Notes: generated by a model not told the origin, from the sequence alone. DNA of 64,000 nt from Sacculina carcini (GCA_916048095.2 OU696589.1:7703683-7767682), one strand, 5' to 3'; shown: positions 1-11,582, counted from the stretch's first letter. Numbers and translations are program-made.

Positions 1-2
1 TC

Positions 3-650
3 AAGATCGGTGACATCCGTCAGCGTATCCGAGTCCGCCCCTACGTGTCTAACCCGATGCGGTGCTACAGGTGCCAACGTTTCGGACATACGAGCTCCCG
101 CTGTAACCGTGCTGAGATCTGCGGACGCTGCTCATCAGAACGGCTCACCGCTGTTGATTGCGACAATTGCAGGAGCAGCGGTCATGCGTCCTCGTCGCGT
201 GACTGCCCGGAATGGCTAAAAGAAAAAGAAATTCTGGCTATTCGCGCTGCCAGTTTCGGCGAGGCGCGTGCTGTATATCGCAGCTCGCATCCATCAGGCC
301 CGTCCTATGTCGGCGTAGTCACGAAGTCGGCTCAGCCGCCACAGTCTGTCGACTCGTTTCTGGAGAAGCTGACTGTTGGAGACTTCTTGAAGCTGTCGGG
401 ACGAATGGGCTTGAAGCTGGTCGTACCTGAGGCTGACAAACATGAGCATGAACCAACACCGGTTGATCGGCGGTCTGAGGGGACTGCCGTGCCGCGGTCG
501 CCAGCGGCCGCACCCCAGCGGTCCCAGGCGTCCGCGACCCAGCGGTCCCAGGCGTCCGCGACCCAGCGGCCCCAGACGGCCGCAACCCAGCGGCTCAAGG
601 TGGCCGCTCCCCAGCAGCCTGAAAAGGCTGTGTATTGGACCGAGTTTTAA
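3..650 (+). pseudogene. I-type LINE ORF1 (gag-like) fragment, truncated and fused to ORF2 sequence
   Basis: The frame is open from the window edge. It encodes a CCHC knuckle (CYRCQRFGHTSSRC) followed by a second Cys-rich stretch and a Pro/Gln/Ala-rich tail with QRSQASAT-type repeats. This is the nucleic-acid-binding ORF1 protein type of I-superclade non-LTR retrotransposons. Compared with the copy ending at 6838, it lacks five residues inside the second zinc-binding stretch (EYFCV) and three near residue 80 (RRC). It then breaks off after the Pro-rich repeats and runs into the ORF2 start, ending at an unnatural stop at 648-650. It is a dead fragment, and the same rearranged copy occurs at 31849-32622. 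Confidence 0.8.
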
Positions 651-757
651 TGATTTATTGCATATTTTACACTCCCGACAACCATCGATTTTAGCAATAC
701 AGGAGATTAAGCTTTTAACTTATTCGTATTTTAGTATTCAGGATTTTAATGTCTTTA
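631..757 (+). pseudogene. I-type LINE ORF2 start fragment (endonuclease N terminus)
   Basis: It matches the start of ORF2 at about 6991-7114 and encodes the beginning of an APE-type endonuclease (…DLLHILHSRQPSILAIQE…). It is informative because the codon that is TAG at 7042-7044 in the longer copies is TCG (Ser) here, which identifies the TAG as a nonsense mutation. The fragment stops at a (TTA)n tract. Confidence 0.7.
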
Positions 758-1002
758 TTATTATTATTAATTTCAGGCAAATCCAGTAGCATGGGAAGAG
801 TGCAAGCACTATTACCACCCTAAGGTGGCCCCATGTACCGGAAGCGCCCAAAAGATTCAGAGAGAAAGAGAGTTCGAAGAGAAAAAAGTCTAGAAAGAGA
901 GTTGGAAAGAAAATAATAAATAAATAACAATAAATAATAAACCATCATCCGATAACAATCCATAATGTCACTCCGCCCACGTTCCTCAATAAATAATAAC
1001 AA
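758..1002 (+). repeat. Shared repeat module with (TTA)n start, no gene
   Basis: A (TTA)n tract is followed by AGGCAAATCCAGTAGCATGG, a segment holding ACCCTAAGGTGGCCCCATGT, then purine-rich and AATAAATAA-rich sequence. The same module occurs at about 27793-28038, 32730-32974 and 62332-62583, and in part at 57289-57447. It always lies immediately before the 30-bp minisatellite. No coding capacity is seen. It is probably a 3' end or flank of an old retroelement and has served as a recombination site between units. Confidence 0.6.
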
Positions 1003-1600
1003 TCAACAATAAATATGTGATTCAGTAAATAACAGCCATAAATAAATAAGAATAAATATTAATAAATAAGTAATAAATAACAATCAAGAACAATACATAT
1101 GATTCAATAAGAAACATCCAACAATAAATATAAATATGATTCAATAAGTAACAACAACACAAATAAATATGATTCAATAAACAATAACACCAATAAATAT
1201 GATTCAATAAACAACAACAACAATAAATATGATTCAATAAACAGCAACAAGAATAAGCAACAGCAACAATAATAAATATGATTCAATAAACAACAACAAC
1301 AATAAATATGATTCAATAAACAGCAACAACAATAAATATGATTCAATAAACAGCAACAACAATAAATATGATTCAATAAACAGCAACAACAATAAATATG
1401 ATTCAATAAACAACAACAGCCAACACTGAGTAAAAGTATAATTTAATAAATAACAACAACCAATAATAAATCGTAATACATAGAGAGTAAAATAGGAATA
1501 AATATAAATAAATAGAAAATAAATAACAATAAGCATGAATAAATAACAATAAGCATGAATAAATAACAATAAATATGAATAAATATACAATTAATAAGAC
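1003..1600. repeat. AT-rich minisatellite, ~30-bp period
   Basis: Tandem copies of AATAAATATGATTCAATAAA plus a CARCAACAAC spacer run from about 1130 to 1425. They are flanked by degenerate AATAACAATAAG repeats to 1590. On the minus strand the array directly follows the stop of the CR1/L2-like LINE at 1608, so it is either the expanded 3' tail of that LINE or the satellite it inserted into. The copy at 62584-63140 has one 30-bp unit fewer. Confidence 0.8.
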
Positions 1601-1607
1601 TCAACAG

Positions 1608-4600
1608 TCAATTCCGCTCTTTCAGTAGCATTTCATTTACTTTGGCCTTGAATTTGTTCAAATTGTTCTGCGAGAAAGCCTCCTCCTTCAACGTGTTCCA
1701 AGTAGACACAGTGGCCGGAAGAAAGCAACGTTGGAATTGTTTTGTACGACAACGAATTGGAGCCATGCACTGGGGATGCTGTTTGGATGTAAACCGTGTG
1801 CTTCTTGCTGCCACGAAATCATCAGGAATTGACTTGCTCATCGGATGATGGTCGTTGTGCTTGATCTTGTACAGCATGCACACGCTGCTGACCTTTCGAC
1901 GATGGCAAAGATCACCAAGAACCAAGTCACCACAGAGGAACTTGGAAGTTCTAACAACTCTGTTGATGAGATTGAGTTGACAATCCGCAGCAGAAGACCA
2001 CACAGGGGCGCAGTACTCCAGAATTGGCAAAATGAAACAGCGAAAACAAGTTTTTGAGATTGTGCTGCTACCGAACATCCGATATGCCTTTCTTATAATT
2101 CCCAGTTTCCGCGATGCCGAACAAACTAGCTTCCGAATGTGACTCTCAAACGTCAGCTTTGAGTCTACATGTACTCCCAATATTTTGAGCTCATCACACA
2201 CGTTGAGTTGGGCGTCATTTATGAGGATAGCTCCATGTGAAGGCTGAACGGTACGTGACCTAGAAACCAACAAGCATTTAGATTTCGAAGTGTTCAGCAT
2301 CATATTCCACCTCTCACACCACTTCAGGACGCTGCTGAGATCGTCGTTGACCGTTTGACGCACCTGTGGTCTGTCCGAAGGAGATGAAATTACAGCCATC
2401 AAGGTGATATCATCAGCATATCCATATACAGGGTTGCGTGTGGTTGTGTACAGGTCAGCGGTGTAAATGTTGAACAAAATAGGACCCAACACACTTCCCT
2501 GCGGGACACCGGACACAATGCTCTGCCAGCCACTGTATGCTCCATCGATGGCAACACGTTGTACGCGATTGGATAGAAATTGATGCAAAACACTTAGCAA
2601 ACGGCCGCCGACTCCAATGTTTCTCAGTTTTTGCAACAAGCCCTGGTGGCTCACACGGTCAAATGCTGCCGAGAAATCCAACTGCACAATCCAGGCTTCA
2701 CTGCCTTTGTCTAGCACTTGCTGGAGCTCATGCGTGATAGTAAGCAGAGCGTCAGTCGTGCTGAGTTTTTTGCGGTATGCAAATTGGTTTTCCGACGGCA
2801 GATTGTTGCTCTCCAGGTACTTGGACAGTCTGGAAGATATCAAGTGCTCGAATATTTTGGACATAATCGGCGTAATTGATATTGGCCGGTAGTTTGCAAC
2901 ATCAGCTGAATTGGTTCCTTTTGGTATGGGCGTGATATTCGCAACCCGCGAACATGATGGAAACGAACCAGTCTTCATCAAGCGCCTGAAAAGAGCACTG
3001 AGCTTCGGAGCTAGAGTATCTGCCGTGTTCTTGAAAAATAGCGGAAACATATTCAGAGGGTCTGTTCCTCCGTGGGCATCAAGGTCTTTCATGAGATTCG
3101 CCACTTCTTTTGATCGGAAGGCAATGCCTTTGATTTTCGGGGCGAGGACAGATGAATCGTCAGACGGAATGGACCCTTGACATTGCTTGGTATCGAAGTA
3201 ATCCATAAGCAACTCTGCCTTCTCTGTTGGGTTGATTTTGAGCTCACCGTTCGCTGAAAATAAAGGAGGGACAGACAGGTCATGTCCAAACACTGGCGAT
3301 TTCAACGTTGACCACCATTTGTGGGTGTCATTGGCAGATGTTAGCTTTTCAGCAAGTTTCTTTGAGTGACGTGTTTCTGCTTCTGAATACACATGCTCAG
3401 CATGCCGTCTGGCCTCAGTGTAGACATTCCATGAATCGGCTGAGCGTGATTGGAGCCACTTGTGGTAAGCCTCCTGCTTGGATTCACGTGCGCTGCGACA
3501 TTCGTTGGTGAACCAGGCTTTGTCATCAGAGCGAAAACGTAGTTTTTCAGTAGGCACTCTCCTTGAGATGACATCGGTAATGTATTTGTTCAATGCATCG
3601 ATGGGGCATTCCTTCTGCTGCAGATTTGAAACTTTAATTGCTTTCAATTCATCATTCACCTTCACCCAGTCAACATTGTTCTTCATGTGCACGAGCCTTG
3701 AAATCGTGTAAGGAGAAACTTTCTGTCTCAATGTCAGCTTCACGGACAGCGACGAGTGATCTGAACTTCCTATTGGAGCTTCCACGTTTACACTCACGAT
3801 ATCTGAGACGTCTGTCATAACCAAGTCCAAACAGTTTCCCGCTTGATGTGTGGGACCGGACACCATTTGGGAGCAGCCAAAAATGTTGCAGAAATCATAT
3901 GATGCTCTACCATGAGCGTCTGTAGGAGATGTCGACAAGAGCCACTCACGGTGATGGGCGTTCATGTCCCCCACAAATACAAACGCTGACTTGGTGTCCT
4001 TCTCCTGAATTGTTGACATGGCTGACAAGATACATTCGTAGATAGAGTCGTTACTGTCTGGATTTCGGTAGGCTCCAAAGATGTAAAAATTCATCAAGGC
4101 GGTGTTGACACGCAGCAGCATAACTTCATGACAAGTGCAGTCGTGCGCTGTAATTCACGTTGCTGAAAAGCCTTTGCGTACGTACACTGCCATGCCACGC
4201 CGCCTGTTTTTTGAGTCACGTTTGATTAGCAATGGCTTACTGAAACCTGGCATCAAGGGCTCAGATTGGTCCCGATAATCGGACACACGCGTTTCGGCAC
4301 AGATAACGATGTCCTTGGAGCGACTGGCTGCTGTCAAATCTCTGATGTGCTTATACAAGCCCCTGATGTTGGCGAAAAGTATATTTGAAAATCGTTTTTG
4401 TGGTCGAGCGGGACCGGGATTCATTTCAACATCGCCACACATCATCAGCAGAAACGACAAATCCACGGTGTGAGAAGGCACACACACAACGCAAAGCAGA
4501 CATACAAATAAACACATAATGCACGACGCATGCGAGCACAAAAACACAACACATAACACATACATACGAAATGTCACAACAAAATACAAGCATACAACAC

Positions 4601-4916
4601 ACACAATACAAAGCAAACATACACACAAATACACACACAACAAGAAAAACACTAGAAAACACATGTGAGAACAATTTATTGAGAGCTCATTGTTAAACAC
4701 ATATCGCAAGGCAAAATGTCCAATGGGCGACCACAAAGACAGAGTATGAGAGAAACACAGAATTAGTTGGCACCTCAGTGCGAGGAAAGAGCTGGGCGCT
4801 GACGGAAAACGGGAAAACCGGCCGTTAGCCGTCGGGGCGGGGCTACAATTTTCGGCCCGCCTCATCAACAAAACAGACATGAGACAGAAAATAATACATA
4901 TATCCATGAACAGCAC
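1608..4916 (-). pseudogene. LINE ORF2: 2A-like leader, APE endonuclease, reverse transcriptase, one in-frame stop
   Basis: Residues 1-253 (4916-4158) contain a very hydrophobic Cys/Val/Leu-rich stretch, a 2A-like motif (GDVEMNPGP) and the start of an APE-type endonuclease (ANIRGL, ICAETR). A TGA at 4155-4157 then interrupts the frame, and reading continues in the same frame to 1608 with the rest of the endonuclease (GDMNAHHREW, CLDLVMTD, GSSDHSSL) and an RT carrying NYRPISI, QLDFSAAFD, SGVPQGSVLGP and the catalytic YADD. The RT is otherwise intact. The same stop is present in the other full copy (36127-36129), so it predates the duplication. Without readthrough the RT part would need internal initiation. 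Confidence 0.85.
4410..4436 (-). other. 2A-like ribosome-skipping motif GDVEMNPGP
   Basis: Nine codons match the 2A core consensus D(V/I)ExNPGP. The motif lies after a hydrophobic segment and just before the endonuclease. 2A-like motifs at this position are known in APE-type non-LTR retrotransposons, where they separate a leader peptide from the enzyme part by ribosome skipping. Activity here is inferred, not shown. Confidence 0.8.
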
Positions 4917-5390
4917 TTATATTTATAGACAAAGTTAAATTAAATAATATACAAACTGAACTGAAAAGTGACGAAAAAGAATGTGATGAGATAATTCAGC
5001 AGGAAGATTGCAAAGCAACTATGGCTGCGAACCCTGATTCTCAATCACATTCATAAACAAAATATATAAATTGAAACAAAAGAAAGATTAATTGACTTAA
5101 ACAGTCTTAAAAGTAAATGAATGAGCTCGCAAGAAGAAAATATCCGCCTTTAAAAAGGCAAATATTATCAATGAACAAAACGAGTAATGAAAAATCTAAA
5201 TAACGCTAAATCAAATATAATAATAAAACAACTGAAATATAACTCAGGGAACACTCAGCGTTAGCAGAAAGCAGGATCTGTCGTCGGTGAGCGTCAGCGA
5301 AGCGTAGACAGCCGGGCGCGAACGAGCGACGGAAAACACGTGCACACTCAGCGAGGGTTAGTCAGAGACTGAAATATATATTTAGATATT

Positions 5391-5677
5391 TAGATATGAT
5401 AATCCCAGCTCGACTATAGCCCATGGCGGGGTTATGCTGGCTGTTCGCACCAGTGTACCCTGTCGCCGCCTGCATATTCAGTCAGATTTGCAGGTGGTTG
5501 CGGTTCGGTGCTATCTCGGTGGTAGGGAGGTGAGTGTGTGCTCATTGTTCCTGCCGCCTGGTCGCCCGTTCCCAAGGGCTGACGTTCGAGTTTTTAATCA
5601 GTTCACTTTCACCCCCTTTGTATGTGTTAGGCGATTTTAATGCTCACAGCCCTTTTTGGGGTTGTGATGCATATTGT
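5391..5677 (+). pseudogene. I-type LINE endonuclease fragment fused to gag
   Basis: It matches 7110-7393 of the longer element and encodes part of the APE endonuclease (LAVRTSVPCRR, VLGDFNAHSPFWG). A one-base insertion near 5586 shifts the frame relative to the longer copy. The fragment ends at about 5677, where gag sequence begins. The frame happens to stay open across the join, giving an endonuclease-gag fusion from 5534. Confidence 0.75.
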
Positions 5678-6838
5678 GATGCGCTAGAGGGTGTCGATGA
5701 TGAGGAGATTTGCGACGGATTGGCATCACAGGGTGTCATCCGCGTGGAGCGCATCGTCCGACGGCGTGAGGGTAGCGAGGTGCCAACGCACTTCTTCTTC
5801 CTCACGTTTGACGGTGCTGATCTCCCGGACGACATCAAGATCGGTGACATACGTCAGCGTATCCGAGTCCGCCCCTACGTGTCTAACCCGATGCGGTGCT
5901 ACAGGTGCCAACGTTTCGGACATAGGAGCTCCCGCTGTAACCGTGCTGAGATCTGCGGACGCTGCTCATCAGAACGGCTCACCGCTGCTGATTGCGACAA
6001 TGAGTATTTCTGCGTCAATTGCAGGAGCAGCGGTCATGCGTCCTCGTCGCGTGACTGCCCGGAATGGCTGAAAGAAGAAGAAATTCTGGCTATTCGCGCT
6101 GCCCGGCGCTGCAGTTTCGGCGAGGCGCGTGCTGTATATCGCAGCTCGCATCCATCAGGCCCGTCCTATGTCGGCGTAGTCACGAAGTCGGCTCAGCCGC
6201 CACAGTCTGTCGACTCGTTTCTGGAGAAGCTGACTGTTGGAGACTTCTTGAAGCTATCGGGACGAATGGGATTGAAGCTGGTCGTACCTGAGGCTGACAA
6301 ACATGAGCATGAACCAACACCGGTTGATCGGCGGTCTGAGGGGACTACCGTGCCGCAGTCGCCAACGGCCGCACCCCAGCGGTCCCAGGCGTCCGCGACC
6401 CAGCGGCCCCAGACGGCCGCTCCCCAGCAGCCTGAAAAGGCTGCTGAACGGCGACCTGAGCGGGTCGCCGATCGGCCGGTCAACCGGCCGACGGACCGTG
6501 CTGGCAAATCGGCAGCGATGCCATTCAGTCAGGGCGGCAAAAAACCGGCCGCTCAGCAGGCTTCCAAGCCAGCAGAGCGGACGACTCCGAGCCGGAGGAA
6601 ATCCGGAGACTGGACGGTGGTTCAACACAAGAGCCGCCGTTCAGTCAAGTCAGCCTCGCCGAGGAGTGACCGGCGAGCATCTCCCGGTCACAAAGAGAGA
6701 GCGGTGCCTGCTTCTCCGCGCTCGGCGGCTGCTAGCGCACCCCCTTCCGCACACGACGAGCGACTCCCACCACTGCCATGGATGTGTAGAGTACCTCTAA
6801 GCGGAAGATCTCGGCCTCTTCAAGTGGGTTCCACATGA
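5534..6838 (+). pseudogene. I-type LINE ORF1 (gag-like), N terminus replaced by endonuclease sequence
   Basis: The open frame is 434 aa. Residues 1-48 derive from the endonuclease fragment upstream. Residues 52 onward are gag: a conserved region (GLASQGVIRVERIVRRREGS), a CCHC knuckle (CYRCQRFGHRSSRC), two further Cys-rich motifs (CGRCSSERLTAADC and CVNCRSSGHASSSRDC), then a long Pro/Arg/Ser-rich basic tail. The protein would bind element RNA in an RNP. The native N terminus (RRM-like region, seen at 31302-31778) is lost. Of the copies here this one has the most complete zinc-finger region. Confidence 0.8.
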
Positions 6839-9800
6839 CGCGGAGAGAGGATGATCGGCCAAGCGATGCGATTAGGTACCTGTGCTACCTGGTTTTTAGT
6901 GTATATGTGCCTTTCTAACGGGAGTATTTATTTGTATTTTATTGTATTATATTTATTTTTATGTCCATTTTACAATGGAATATTAGAGGTATTAGACCGA
7001 ATTTTAATGATTTACTGCATATTTTACACTCCCGACAACCATAGATTTTAGCAATACAGGAGACTAAGCTTTTAACTTATTCGTATTTTAGTATTCAGGA
7101 TTTTAATGTCTTTAGATATGATAATCCCAGCTCGACTATAGCCCATGGCGGGGTTATGCTGGCTGTTCGCACCAGTGTACCCTGTCGCCGCCTGCATATT
7201 CAGTCAGATTTGCAGGTGGTTGCGGCTCGGTGCTGTCTCGGTGGTAGGGAGGTGAGTGTGTGCTCATTGTACCTGCCGCCTGGTCGCCCGTTCCCAAGGG
7301 CTGATGTCGAGTTATTAATCAGTTCACTTTCACCCCCTTTGTATGTGTTAGGCGATTTTAATGCTCACAGCCTTTTTTGGGGTTGTGATGCATATTGTAG
7401 CCGTGGTTATATCATGGAGGATATTTTAAATGTTTTAGACATAGGTATTTTAAACACAGGCACATATACGCATTGCGCCATGCCATCGGAAAGCATGTCC
7501 GCTCTGGACCTCAGTCTGTGCAGTCCCAGTCTGCAGGCATCCACGAGCTGGACCGTTGAGAACAGTCTGTATGGAAGTGACCACTTCCCTATATGGATCT
7601 GTCTCAATGAGGTACCTAGGTTTGAAACACGACCACCGAGATGGAATTTCAAACAAGCTGATTGGGTCCGCTATGATTGCTTGACACTGGAAGCCATGAG
7701 CAACCCCACACTTCGACCCAGCGTCGAAGATTTTACTGAAGCCATTGTCACCTGTGCCGAACAGAGCATTCCGCGTACGGCATCGCGTCCCCGGCGGCGT
7801 CCTGTTCCTTGGTGGACAGCCGCGTGTTCTGTGGCGTTGCGAGAGCGACGTCGTTGCTGGGGTCGCTTCCGGCGCAACAGCACGGTGGCAAACATGCTTT
7901 GCTTTCGCCATGCTCGCTCACAAGCTCAATGGACCTTTCGTGAGGCGAAGCGGGCCTCGTGGGTGTCCTATGTGTCCAGCATTAATCGGGACTGTCCAAT
8001 ATCCACCATATGGGACCGTATAAAGCGCATCTCTGGGAAGTACCGTCCCACTCCACTGCCTTCTCTGAAGATCAGTGGCGTGGACGTGATAAATCCGGAG
8101 CATGTTGCTGACGAAATTGGCCGATATTTAGCGGAGCGCTGTCGTGCAAACGTAGGCGACCCTGATTTTGCGGCGATCAAACAGCAGTGCGAGAGATCAC
8201 CCGTTGATTTCTCCACCAACTGTCAGCTACCAATCAACAGCGATTTTTCTGTATCTGAGCTGAGAACAGCCTTGCGATCGCTTCGCGATGTGGCTGAAGG
8301 CCCTGATGAGGTTCACAACCTCATGCTGAAACGTCTGTCGCCCGCAGTGCTGTCCACCTTGCTGCAGGTCTTCAATGATCTGTGGAATGGTGGTCAGTTT
8401 CCAGCCTCCTGGCGACGGGCAATTGTGATACCCATCACGAAACAGGGCAAATCGGGCGATCACCCGTCTGACTATCGCCCGATATCGCTGACCTCCAGTC
8501 TCTGCAAACTGTTTGTGAAAATGATTTGCAGACGGCTGGTATGGTTTCTGGAACGCGGTTGGCTGTTAAATGATGCTCAGTGCGGATTTCGCCAGGGTCG
8601 CTCAACTTTAGACCACCTGGTGACCATCGACTCTCGCTACGTGAAAGTTTCACGCCAGGTCACCACGTCGGGGCGATATTCTTTGACATCTAAAAGGCAT
8701 ATGTCACCACATGGCGACATGGAATTCTTCGCAAACTGCATCGCTGTGGTGTTAGAGGCAACATGGAGAGGTTCGTACACAATTTCCTTTTGCACCGCAC
8801 ATTCAGTGTGCGTGTGGGGAACTCCCTGTCTCGTCCGATTGATCAGGCAGAAGGCGTTCCACAGGGTAGTGTGCTCAGCGTGGCACTTTTTGCCATAATG
8901 ATCAACGACATTGACAATCATTTGCCTCCCTCGATTGGACGGTCTCTCTCTGTGGACGACTTCGCCGTATGGTGTTCTTCCCGCAGCACTGCTGCTGTCC
9001 ATTCGTCAACTGTAGCTGGCGGTGAATAAGATAAAGACTTGGGGAACGCGTAACGGCTTCCGCTTCTCGACGTCCAAAACGGTCGGTGTACACTTCTGCC
9101 GCCGTCGAGGTGCCTGCCCTGACATGGAAGTGAAATTGTACGGCAGTGCTGTCTCATTCCAACGCACGGTTCGGTTTTTAGGGGTCACGCTGGACTCGCG
9201 CTTGACCTACAAAGACCATATTTCACAGCTGAGAACCACATGTCTAAAGGCACTGAATGTGCTGAAAACTGTTTCCCACATGCGGTATGGAGCAGATCGA
9301 CAGTCTCTTCTCCTTCTGTACCACTCGTTAGTCAGGTCGCGTCTCGATTACGCAAGCATCGTATATGATCTGGCTTCGCAGTCAGCAAAAAGTCGTTTGA
9401 ATGTCGTACACCACGCAGGGATACGCATTGCCACTGGCGCGTTTCGCACGTCGCCAATCGTCAGCCTCCTTGTTGAGGCTGATGAGGCTCCGCTGGCGCT
9501 CCGTCGTCAAGAGCTGGGCATGCGTTATTCTTGCATGCTGGCAAGCACCCATGAAAACCCCGCGTATGACGTGGTATCTTCCCAGCATGTGCCTGAGCAG
9601 CAGCACCTTCCAGGACCTCAGTGTTCTGTGCTGTTTTGCAGCAAAATGAGGGCACTGCTGGAGTCATGCGGGATGGGTGCTAACGACGTCCTCAGACAAG
9701 AATACACGGCGGAGTCACCCTGGAAGTTGGTCACACCCGAGGTCGACGTCTCGCTAGCAGCTCTGCCGAAACACCGTACAGTGCCCAGTGTGCTTCGCTC

Positions 9801-10845
9801 AAACACACTGGAGCGAATTCATTCTTAAGGACAGTATACTGCCGTGTACACTGATGGATCTAAGTCGGTCATTGGTGTGGGTTGTGCGTTTGTAAGTGGA
9901 GGTACGTGCCGCTCGAGCACGCTGCCACCGAGCGCTTCTATTTAATCGGCTGAACTTAACGCTATCCTGCTGGCCCTGGTTTTTATTCGCTCATCTTCAT
10001 TTTCATTGTTTTTAGTTTTATCCGACTCCCTTAGTGCTTTAAATTCATTGTCGTCATTCTCCTTACATCCTCTTATACAGAGCATTTTTTTCTCTCTTGA
10101 CATCATCCACTACCAGGACAAGCGTGTAAAGTTCTGCTGGATTCCGGCCCATATTGGTATTTTGGGCAACGAGCGAGCTGACAGAGCCGCAAAAAGAGCT
10201 GCTGAACGAGACTTTTATTCATTTTATTTTAACTTTCCCATTCCGTATTCGGACTTTTATCCTATTATACATCTTTTTTTCCGTTCTCGCTGGCAGCTCT
10301 CCTGGGACGAATGTGGTACTAACAAACTGAAAGCAATGAAGCCAGAAATCGGACATTGGATGTGCTCTTGTCGCCGGAAGAGGTCCGAGGAAGTTGCGCT
10401 CTGTCGTCTGTATGTGGGTCACACGTACGACACGCATCGCCATCTTCTACTCGGACAACCTGAACCCATTACGTGCAGCGCATGTAATGCACGTCTCTCC
10501 GTGCAGCACATCCTGGTGGAATGTCCAGCATTCTCAGAGGCGCGTCAACGTTTTCTTGGATTCGTTCGGACTACTGACGAGGTTCTTGGACAGGAGCAAT
10601 CGGCGGTCATTGACGGCCGCATTTATAAATTGTTACGGCTTTTGCCTTTTAAAATTATTTATTTATTTTTATTCTTCTAATTTTCATATTCATATCACTC
10701 ACCCTCACGCATATTTATTTCATCGCTCCATTACGTCCATTACGTTCATATGCATAGTTTTTGTTTAATTTAGACAGACTGGGGGGTGCCATATGGTCCT
10801 AGAGGCCGGTGCACCCCAAAAACTCAATAAACAAACAAACAATCA
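5678..10845 (+). mobile_element. I-type non-LTR retrotransposon (gag, EN, RT, RNase H), 5'-truncated and dead
   Basis: Plus-strand LINE with a CCHC gag ORF1, an ORF2 with endonuclease, RT and a C-terminal RNase H, and a 3' end with CAATAAACAAACAAACAA at about 10826-10843. Presence of RNase H points to the I superclade (I, LOA, R1, Outcast or similar) rather than Jockey proper. The gag N terminus and 5' UTR are missing here but are preserved at 31070-31778. It carries several nonsense and frameshift mutations. Confidence 0.8.
6961..10680 (+). pseudogene. I-type LINE ORF2: endonuclease, RT, RNase H, zinc knuckle; multiple breaks
   Basis: It starts at ATG 6961 (MSILQWNIRGIRPN), the usual beginning of an APE endonuclease. 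The order is endonuclease (GDFNAHS, ALDLSLCS, YGSDHFPIW) to about 7620, RT fingers/palm (ADYRPISL-type SDYRPISLTSSLCK; CGFRQGRST), motif A (AIFFDI), motif B (GVPQGSVLS), a YxDD-type box reading SVDDF, RNase H (YTDGSK, SAELNAI, LSDSLSAL, GNERADRAAK) and a C-terminal Cys/His finger (CSACNARLSVQHILVEC). Breaks: TAG at 7042-7044; a one-base frameshift near 8637; TAA at 8691-8693 directly after the motif A Asp; return to the first frame near 9022; TAA at 9826-9828 and 9943-9945. Not functional. Confidence 0.85.
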
Positions 10846-11582
10846 TCTCTTCAATTCGAATAATAGCGATGAAAAATTCAATAAACTCAGTTGTTACATA
10901 AAAGTGAATGCCAAGAGGTCATTAGAAACAAAAATAAATTTATTTGAATTGATAATAACACGCATTTGTTCTTCTGTCCGACATTTGGAATTCAACTTGG
11001 CAACTCTTCCATTCCCCACCAGTGATACATCTTGCATAGATTTAGAACCACTGCCGTATCGCTCATATTATCGCACGCGGCAACCACTGATAATAGAAAT
11101 TATAAATGTGTTGAGGGTTGTAGGAATTTTTGCTTTCAATAATTCAATTTTCATCGTCCATCAATCATAGTGATATATGATTGGCTTAAACCGCGACCAG
11201 CCAATTCTACGAAGCCGGTTGATGAGCTGCAATAATGAAAAAACGTTGAATATTTGTTTGAATGTATTGAATTGCACCCAATATGTGTACAAGGTTTATA
11301 TAGTACACATGGGGACAATTGTGTTGTCCATGTAGTTGTATTTTTGTTCATGTAGCTACGTGTACATTGTGGGTGCATGTTGATATGTCGTGGCGGTGTT
11401 GGTGACCTAGATGGTGATGGTAATTAGGAATGTTCTGGTCATTATGATTTGGATGATGGCGAACATAATATGGATAATGATGGTGGTAATATCCTTACAA
11501 GCAAGCAACCCGCCCACACACAGTCAACCGCGACGACAAGAGAACAGCGTATGCCGGTTGGTGGTAACACGCGGTGCTCGAG
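10846..11582. other. Region between the LINE and the kinase gene; no recognised gene
   Basis: AT-rich sequence. An open frame at 10793-11170 (125 aa, plus) begins inside the LINE 3' end and shows no motif I recognise. Composition and lack of a credible start argue against a gene, although the frame is kept in unit 2 (42356-42733), as expected for a recent duplicate. From about 11400 GATGATGG-like triplets appear, related to the repeats of the adjacent ORF. Any 3' UTR or poly(A) signal of the kinase gene should lie here. Confidence 0.5.

Larger units (their letters stand above)
1608..5380 (-). mobile_element. CR1/L2-like non-LTR retrotransposon with N-terminal 2A-like motif
   Basis: The minus-strand element comprises a GC-rich presumed 5' UTR (about 5380-4917), one long ORF (4916-1608) broken by a single stop, and a repeat tail. 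The left boundary is the minisatellite. The 5' boundary is inferred from the switch to I-type LINE sequence near 5391. A full second copy lies at 33580-37362 and a 3' fragment at 63159-63398. The CR1/L2 assignment rests on the endonuclease-RT order, absence of RNase H and the 2A-like N terminus. Confidence 0.75.

Noticed and set aside
1022..1590. Minus-strand ORFs rich in NHIYCCCCLL or IESYLLLLLF repeats
   Set aside because: They are translations of the 30-bp minisatellite, whose period is divisible by three; not genes.
10793..11170. 125-aa plus-strand ORF kept in both units
   Set aside because: It starts inside the LINE 3' end, has no recognisable motif, and conservation only reflects the recent duplication.
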